A stretch of 64,000 nt of DNA from Euglena gracilis. Its lineage: Eukaryota > Euglenida > Euglenophyceae > Euglenales. The notes under the pieces are model-generated. The model saw only the letters and a program-made list of their open reading frames with translations, was not told where the DNA came from and made no database searches. The position numbers were made by a program, and so were the translations under genes. The stretch spans positions 51,273,204-51,337,203 of the forward strand of contig CP154956.1 of the NCBI GenBank assembly GCA_039621445.1. The letters are read 5' to 3'. Below are positions 58,100-64,000 of this stretch, piece by piece. The number at the start of each line of letters is the position of its first letter. The first letter of the stretch is position 1.

Positions 58100-60907
58100 T
58101 CAGGGGAAGCGGAGAATGGCTTCCCGGAGGAGCTCCTCCCACCTCACTTGTTGGCCATCAGGGAAAGGGGGTACCCGCCGTGGGACGGTGTCCAGGTTCA
58201 CCGGCTTGCCTTCGGGATGTAAAGCTTGCAGCTGGGCCCACACCGCTGGGTCGCTGGCATGATGGGTTCCTTCGGACAGGAGCACTTGAAGGGCCTTAGC
58301 CGGTGCCCCCTCCCCGACCAAGGTGCGTGCTCGCCGAAGCGTGGCTTCGGGGATGGCAGCTGGTACGGTGCGGGCCTTCTTCGCTGCCCGGGTCTCCACG
58401 GCCACAGGGGGCAATTTGGTGGCGTTGCGCAGTTCATTCCAAAGAGCGTTGTAATTGCCCTGCCTGAACAACTTGACCCGCCGCGTGATGGCGGAGGAGA
58501 TGTCTTCCTGCGCCTCTCTCCCCGCGCTAGGCACCGTGCGGAGGACCAGCTTGGGGAATGCCAGCACCGCGAAGAGGGTGTCTGTTGTCGGTCTGGCGAC
58601 GTACTCAAGGATGGTGTCGCACAGGGTTTCAGACACGTCGCGTTGGTTTCCAGCGGGCACGTGGAGGACCGTCTTTGCCCGGCAGAGAAGGATATCCTGC
58701 ATGCCAGTTGGAGCTGCGGGGACGATGATGCGCGGAAGAGCGGCGTGTCGCAAGTCGCTGTTGTTGCCATTTGGGTCAACGACCATGGCAGCCGGGGTGT
58801 CGTCGGTGGGGTGGGCGAGGTCAATGGCGCTATCAGTGGATGTGTCGGCCCGCGTCGTCGGGGGTGCAGCTGGGCGCTTTCGCCCCCCCGCCGGTGCCTG
58901 TTTTCCTGAAGGGGGACCGGGGTTACTCTCGATATCCCCGCAGGACAAGAGACTGCCACGTCCGGTTTTGTTTGGTTTGCCTGGTGCCTTTGGAGCATGT
59001 GCGTAGGAGCGCTCAGACGTCCACGCCGGCCCCCGTAGCACGTGAATCTCGCCGCAGGTCAGCAAGCTGCCCCTGCAAGCCAGCTCTGTGCAGGAGGAAC
59101 ATCGCTCCGGTAGGGAGGTTTGGCAGAGTGACCCGGACGGCCGTATTTTGATGGTGGGGCGCCCGGAGTGAGACGGGGGCTGAAGTAGAGAGCAGATCTG
59201 CCATAGGGTGACCGCATGAACGTCTTGACAAATGCCGGCCCTGCAGGCTCCACCGCAGCGGTGTGAGCATATGTTCGGACTCGGCGACCTCAAAAACCCC
59301 CCTGAGGGGCCTCTCAATTGGCTCTGCCAGGTCGTTTTTGCAAAGAAATTGTAATGGCCGGCGCCGGGCGGCAGTGGTTCCCGTACTCCACGAAACGGGA
59401 AAATTTGGCATGGCCGTACCCGGCCTCCCGCCGTATTTCGGCAGGACGAGGACCGTTTTTTTTTTTTTGTTGACCTCGAAAACCCTCCTTTTGTGCGTCT
59501 GAGAAGGCTCCGCCGGGTCGTCATTCCGAAGAAACTGTGATGGCCGCTGCCAAGGTGCAGTGGTTCCCGTGTGTCACGGGACCGGAGGACCCAACCAGAC
59601 CGTTTCCGGCGTCCCGCCACATTTCGGCGGGACGAGGACCGCTTTTTTGGGTTCGCCGACCTCGAAAACCCCCCTTGCGGCAATCCGAGCAGGCTCCGCC
59701 TGGCTGTCATCATGAAGAAACTATGATGGCCGTTGCCCGGTGGCAGTGGTTCCCGTGTGCCAAGGGACCTGAAGATTCGGCCTGGCCGTTTCCGGCCTCC
59801 CGCCGCATTTTGGCAAGACGAGGACCGCCTTGTCGGGTCCGCCGACCTCGAAAACCCCCCTTGTGGGAAACTGAGCAAGCGCCCCCGCTTCGGCATTGTG
59901 ATGAAACTAAGATGGTCGCTGCTGGGGGGCAGTGGTTCCTCTGTGCCATGGGGCCTGAGGATTCGGCCGGGCCGTTTCCAGCCTCCCGCCACATTTCGGG
60001 GGGCCCGGGTCCGCTTTTTCGGCTCCGAGGCCCTCGATAACACCCATGTGGGGCAGCGCAGTGGTCTGTGCCGAGTCCTCATGGTGAAGCCGTTTGGGAG
60101 GAGTCCTTGCCGTCCGCCACGGAACTGGGTTGTTCGTCCCTGCCGTTTTCGACCTCCTCCCGTTGCGCTCCCATGCGGCAAGCGTTTGTGGCAGAGGGGT
60201 TGGCAGGAATGTGCAATCTGTGGGCAGTTGGGTCCACCACTGTTGCTCCCAATGACTTCGTTGCAAACTCCAGGGTCCTGTGTTTGGAGTTTCCCCCGGT
60301 GTCTCATTGGGAGTGGCACCCTCTGCAGCTTTGGGGGAAAGCAAAAGGCCAAGCACAGGGTTTTTGGGCAGAATGTCTCACCAAACTTTTTAATGTTTTT
60401 GCTGTAATCTGTAGGGTCCACTGCTGTGGTTTTCTCCTGGGGTCGAGCTTTTGGGAAAACCTTCTGCGGCATTTTGGGAAAGCACAAAGCCAATCCCAAG
60501 ATTTGGGAGCAAAATGTCTGCAAATTGGGTCCACGAATCTTGATCGAGATCTCGTTGTGCTGCTGGGGCTGGCTCTCCCAGGGCTTGGGTCCACCAATCT
60601 TGATCGAGATGTCGATGTGCTGCTGCTGTTGTGGCTTCTCCTGGGGCTGGCTCTCCCAGGGCTTGGGTTCACCAATCTTGTTCCAGATGTCGATGTGTTG
60701 CTGCTGTTGCTGCTTCTCCTGGGGCTGGCTCTCCCAGGGTTTGGGCCACCAGTCTTGATCAAGATGTCGATGTGCTGCTGCTGTTGCTGCCTCTCCTGGG
60801 GCTGGGTCTCCCGGGGCTTGGGCCACCGATGTCGATGTCGATGTGCTGCTGCTGGGTGGCTGAATCTCACCCTTCTTCTCCTGGGGCTGAGTCTCCCAGG
60901 GCGTCAT
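58100..60907 (-). CDS. 2A-containing N-terminal part of LINE ORF, right arm
   Basis: About 935 codons from the first ATG (60907); the frame itself is open from 60982. Numbering from 60982: residues ~80-150 are KPWESQPQEK/Gln-run repeats, and ~320-565 are four ~56-residue repeats (AGGRKRPGRIFR, REPLPPG, RRSLL, GGFSRS). A Cys-rich stretch (CSHRCGGACRAGIC, 572-585) follows. Then come a decayed 2A-like sequence (RGSLLTCGEIHVLRGP, 637-652) and a perfect one (RGSLLSCGDIESNPGP, 675-690). Downstream is the RT leader (~690-960). Skipping would free the repeat-rich N-terminal protein from the RT-endonuclease. 2A motifs at this place are known in some LINEs (trypanosome L1Tc/ingi, sea urchin STR). Premature TGA at 58100. 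Confidence 0.85.
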   Translation of the reverse strand: MTPWETQPQEKKGEIQPPSSSTSTSTSVAQAPGDPAPGEAATAAAHRHLDQDWWPKPWESQPQEKQQQQQHIDIWNKIGEPKPWESQPQEKPQQQQHIDISIKIGGPKPWESQPQQHNEISIKIRGPNLQTFCSQILGLALCFPKMPQKVFPKARPQEKTTAVDPTDYSKNIKKFGETFCPKTLCLAFCFPPKLQRVPLPMRHRGKLQTQDPGVCNEVIGSNSGGPNCPQIAHSCQPLCHKRLPHGSATGGGRKRQGRTTQFRGGRQGLLPNGFTMRTRHRPLRCPTWVLSRASEPKKRTRAPRNVAGGWKRPGRILRPHGTEEPLPPSSDHLSFITMPKRGRLLSFPQGGFSRSADPTRRSSSCQNAAGGRKRPGRIFRSLGTREPLPPGNGHHSFFMMTARRSLLGLPQGGFSRSANPKKRSSSRRNVAGRRKRSGWVLRSRDTREPLHLGSGHHSFFGMTTRRSLLRRTKGGFSRSTKKKKRSSSCRNTAGGRVRPCQIFPFRGVREPLPPGAGHYNFFAKTTWQSQLRGPSGGFLRSPSPNICSHRCGGACRAGICQDVHAVTLWQICSLLQPPSHSGRPTIKIRPSGSLCQTSLPERCSSCTELACRGSLLTCGEIHVLRGPAWTSERSYAHAPKAPGKPNKTGRGSLLSCGDIESNPGPPSGKQAPAGGRKRPAAPPTTRADTSTDSAIDLAHPTDDTPAAMVVDPNGNNSDLRHAALPRIIVPAAPTGMQDILLCRAKTVLHVPAGNQRDVSETLCDTILEYVARPTTDTLFAVLAFPKLVLRTVPSAGREAQEDISSAITRRVKLFRQGNYNALWNELRNATKLPPVAVETRAAKKARTVPAAIPEATLRRARTLVGEGAPAKALQVLLSEGTHHASDPAVWAQLQALHPEGKPVNLDTVPRRVPPFPDGQQVRWEELLREAILRFP
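58913..58954 (-). other. 2A motif, right LINE copy
   Basis: Encodes SLLSCGDIESNPGP in a continuous open frame; the skip point is before the Pro codon at 58913-58915. Confidence 0.9.
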
Positions 60908-61280
60908 AGATGTCGTTGTGGACTCCAGGGGCTGTTGTAAACCCCCGGGTCGGTGAGGTTGTCGCTGCAAATGACCTCTCACAGTAGTCGGTCAAATCCA
61001 CACTTCGAACCTTGGGGTAAATTGCTGCACGCAGTTGTCCTTCTGAACTTCAGACCCCACTCGGGGCTTTCAGGCCATGAGCACGTGTGGAGACGAAAAA
61101 AAAATAGACACTCAGAAATTTTGATTCCCCAAAAATTTCATCCGGCGGATATTAATTCGCTCCGCGCTCTGGGGATGGCCAGCTACTACTGCACGATTCC
61201 TGAGGTTGTTTGAAAAAAAACCCCTCCCATGGACATTTACATATTAGGAGGGGAAATTCATCAAAAAGAATTCCTCTTGG

Positions 61281-61706
61281 ATGTTGATGTTTGTTGGTGC
61301 ATGTGCTCTTTGCGCTGTTGCTATCAACGTTGTCCCAGCAACCACCTTTAACGTTAGTGGGACCTCAACTCCAGTGCGGATCATTCAATCCTCTGCTGTT
61401 CCCGCTTTCAATGCTCCTTCCCTGAACAGTGGCTCCTTGGTAAACCAGGCCCTGCCAGCACCACCATCCGCCAACATTCCATCCTCTGACATGCACCAGG
61501 TTGAACTGGATTTGCGGGTATTGGGTTCCTTTCTTTTGCCCGCCGCAGGATGTGGCTCGATTGGCTGTGCTTTCCTCAGGGGTATTTTTGGTCCTTGCTG
61601 CAGCTGTGACATTTGCAAAAGAACTGACAATGTTTCAACAAAATTTTGCTTTCTGACCAACCCAAAAAAGACCATGTCGCGGACTGACTGGGCACCCGAA
61701 AAGTAA
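61281..61706 (+). CDS. Small putative secreted protein, right-arm copy (141 aa)
   Basis: Counterpart of 25175-25609: ATG start, hydrophobic leader, Ser/Thr/Pro-rich middle, GPCCSCDIC patch, basic end, TAA. It is three residues shorter owing to an in-frame difference after CKRT. No family recognised. Confidence 0.5.
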   Translation: MLMFVGACALCAVAINVVPATTFNVSGTSTPVRIIQSSAVPAFNAPSLNSGSLVNQALPAPPSANIPSSDMHQVELDLRVLGSFLLPAAGCGSIGCAFLRGIFGPCCSCDICKRTDNVSTKFCFLTNPKKTMSRTDWAPEK

Positions 61707-62106
61707 ACATAATTCCGAAAATTTCATGGAAAACCAATTTTTCCCAAAGAAACTATTGAATTAATCTTTTTGAGACAGAATTTTCAATGCCTTATCCCAA
61801 GCCCCCCAGCCATGTCAAAATGTCCCACAAAAAAAGGATTTTGCCCACCGAGTTTTTGGCCAATGTGAAGGGATTTTGTCATGAGGGGGGGGGCGGGGGG
61901 CAGGCCCCCCCCCCCCCCCCCGCCCATGTCACTACAGGGCCAGTCGGCCGACCAATTGGGTTGTCGGCTGACCTGTCGGCCGCTACCCCCCCCCCAGTCC
62001 ACATAGTTGCGCCCGAGATTGGACATAAAATGGCTGTAACTCGGGCTGCACAACGAGTTGGGGGAAAATTCCCCCCTTTATTTGACCCCCTTTACTACAA
62101 AAAAGA
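61707..62106. other. No gene seen; G/C-run palindromes
   Basis: Contains CCAGTCGGCCGACC-type half-palindromes and the GTAACTCGGGCTGC motif shared with satellites in the first 24 kb. Differs from 24776-25150 mainly in homopolymer lengths. Confidence 0.45.
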
Positions 62107-62847
62107 GGTGGCGGACGCCGGTTCTGTCCAAAGCCCGGCGTCCGGAACGCTCCGCCACCTCTTGTTTAAGCCGGCGTTTTAGAGACGCCGGGCTCAGGAC
62201 AGAACCGGCGTCCCCAACCTTCGGCCAAAGGTCACTCCCAGGACCAATCTCCGACCACTGATCTGCAATGCCACACCACTTTGCACTTCACCAAATTCCG
62301 GCGATCGCGAGGGTATTTCTGGCTGTGTCAATCGTCCAGGTATAAAATCACCCCTCCATCGAAAGCTCTTTTCATCAGACGACTGGCGATCACCACCAAA
62401 TTCAGCCACGTCGCCTGGAGATCTTATTTTCTGTCAGTGGGGAATCCTAATTTCACAACTCTGGTGCCCCCCCAAGGCCATCAGGTCATTGATTCGATGA
62501 GGAAAAACGTTTCTGTAGGGTTTATTCAGCATCTTAAACCAAAAGTCACTGAAGATTGCTACAAGTTTCGACTCAGATTCTGGCCGATCCGACCATCGCG
62601 AGCGTATCTCGGGCTGCGTGCAACGTTAGGGTACCAAGTTACCCCTCGATCGAAAGCTCTTTTCAACAGACGACCAGCGGTGCTCATCAGATCTTTCCAC
62701 GCTGCACGGTACTCTATTTCCAAATCTGGATATCCACCCCAATGGTCCCCAGATGGAAAAATTCATTGTCCTTGATGGTTGAAACACTCATACCAGCACC
62801 TTAGGGCCACTTTTGGGCACTTTTGGTGACATTTTTAGGAATGAAAA
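62107..62847 (+). mobile_element. Foldback repeat family, copy 3 (truncated)
   Basis: Homologue of 509-1456 with the GGTGGCGGACGCCGG hairpin end intact on the left. The right end is lost at the junction with the LINE fragment. Confidence 0.65.
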
Positions 62848-64000
62848 CGCACAACCTCGTGGGACCATGGAGATGTCCGTTCTACGCGGCAGGCTGAAAG
62901 CTACCAGCTTCTGGCGCTTGCCCTCTTCCGGCAGATTGTGCAAATGCTGCGCCCAAAGCACCTCCTACGCTAAAACCACTCAGCCGCGTCGATCAATCAC
63001 CAGATGGGTCACGATGCACGACAGCTCGTCAAGAGCATCAGGGCTGCGGCAGCAAAGGCCGCACCCGAGCATGCACCATGGCCGCTCCTCCCCGCCCCGC
63101 TGCCAAAGACTGCACCCCGCGCGCACCCCAACGACGCCACCTGATCCTCGACTCTCTCTTCGATCATCGACATGGTCTCCCATCCACCCCATTTCCCACG
63201 GGCTACTAAAGCCCCGGTGTCTCCTGATTAACCTCTGACTATCCATGGGGGTTTCCCCATCTGTACATAGCTTCCCTCTCCCCCGAACACTCAAATCCAG
63301 TAGGCTGTGCCACTGGTCGGTGGACTCGGTTCGCCCCACCACCGTATATTCCCGCCTCTCCACAGGTGACGGTTTGGGGAATCACGATCTGCTTTTCTAA
63401 ATGTTACAACTTATTGGTCGCAGCTTTTTGGACCCCAGACACCCCTTCGTCGAAGATCCAGTTGGATGCAGGGACATGCTTGTTCCGTGGCTGCGCCATC
63501 CTTTAGGTGACTTAACTGGCACAATCTTGAAGCAACCAGGATTGCTGCCAATACACCAGGCAGAAGTCCACTGTTCATGAACATTGGAATTGCCACAAAC
63601 AAAGATAAGCTTTGGACACGCCGCAAGTGAAAAATGACCAAAAACCCAGCATAGAAAGCGCCGAGAACAATTTTCGATGCCTTTTATGTTCCACCATTTT
63701 TTGGTGTAGAGTTTTTCAGCTGTCTCGGGCGGGGGGTTGGCATTGGGGAGTGTCCCTGATACTTCCAGATGTGCATGGGGGGTCCTCAGAGAACCAGGGT
63801 TCGGCGTTTTTTTCCGTTTCGATTAATTCGAATTTTTCAAAGTTGAATTATTCGAATTTTTTGTGAGGAAAATTTCCAAAAATTCCGCAGGCTGAAGCAC
63901 TGCAAGGGGGATCTGTTTTTCTTCCCCACAGTGACGGCATTCCCAAGGTACTCGCAGACAGAAAAAAACACCCCGAGAAGTACTCCAGATTATTTTTTAC
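62845..64000 (+). mobile_element. Third, 5'-truncated LINE copy
   Basis: Matches 30862-32019 at near identity. It begins inside the RT-endonuclease ORF, carries the last ~42 codons up to TAA (62971-62973), and continues through the 3' region to the window edge. 5' truncation is typical of target-primed reverse transcription. The true 3' end and any target duplication are outside the window. Confidence 0.8.

Larger units (their letters stand above)
55522..62847 (-). repeat. Right arm of ~7.3-kb inverted duplication
   Basis: Reverse complement of 24028-31369 at very high identity. Its inner end is cut within the LINE 3' region, next to the YR element. Its outer end is replaced at 62845 by a third LINE fragment sharing AAACGCACAACC-type microhomology. 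Confidence 0.9.

Overview
This 64-kb window comes from a eukaryotic nuclear genome, probably a protist or alga; I cannot name the species. The evidence is interstitial TTAGGG-type (CCCTAA) blocks, layer upon layer of eukaryotic transposable elements, a PHD-finger gene, and no bacterial operon logic. Long G/C homopolymers are everywhere, and several apparent frameshifts fall in such runs, so some lesions could be assembly errors.

Region 1 (1-24.0 kb) is almost gene-free. It holds foldback elements, two hAT-type MITEs with perfect 8-bp target duplications, inverted GGTCGGGCCGACC clusters, satellite-like tandem units, long palindromes and a head-to-head block of degenerate telomere-like repeats. 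It is bounded by a 28-bp inverted repeat (1-28 and 22718-22745). The only convincing gene is a 237-aa PHD-finger protein at 19512-20225.

Region 2 consists of two nearly identical arms of about 7.3 kb in inverted orientation (24028-31369 and 55522-62847). Each carries a non-LTR retrotransposon with a long repetitive N-terminal region, a 2A ribosome-skipping motif, a reverse transcriptase and a C-terminal restriction-like endonuclease. Each also carries a small divergent ORF that looks secreted. The two copies have different inactivating mutations. A 5'-truncated third copy starts at 62845 and runs off the window.

Region 3 (32773-55514, minus strand) is one tyrosine-recombinase (DIRS/Ngaro/VIPER-type) retrotransposon, defined by split direct repeats in the order A1 ... 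B1 A2 B2. Its order is ORF1, gag polyprotein, tyrosine recombinase, RT-RNase H. Three nested insertions inflate it to 22.7 kb: a 2.2-kb short LTR element, a 13.05-kb Ty3/Gypsy-like LTR element and a 1.25-kb hAT-like MITE. Subtracting these and their target duplications leaves about 6.2 kb, a normal size for the class.

The most notable biology is the protein-expression design of these elements. The YR-element polyprotein has two canonical 2A motifs bracketing a Dam-like NPPF domain, followed by gag with a zinc knuckle. Gag and recombinase are in the same frame, separated only by single UAG and UGA codons. The Gypsy element encodes a C5-cytosine DNA methyltransferase fused upstream of protease and RT. 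Its ORF1, gag and pol are in one frame separated by single UAG codons, and its coding region starts inside the LTR. Several unrelated retroelements at one locus therefore seem to use 2A skipping or stop-codon readthrough.
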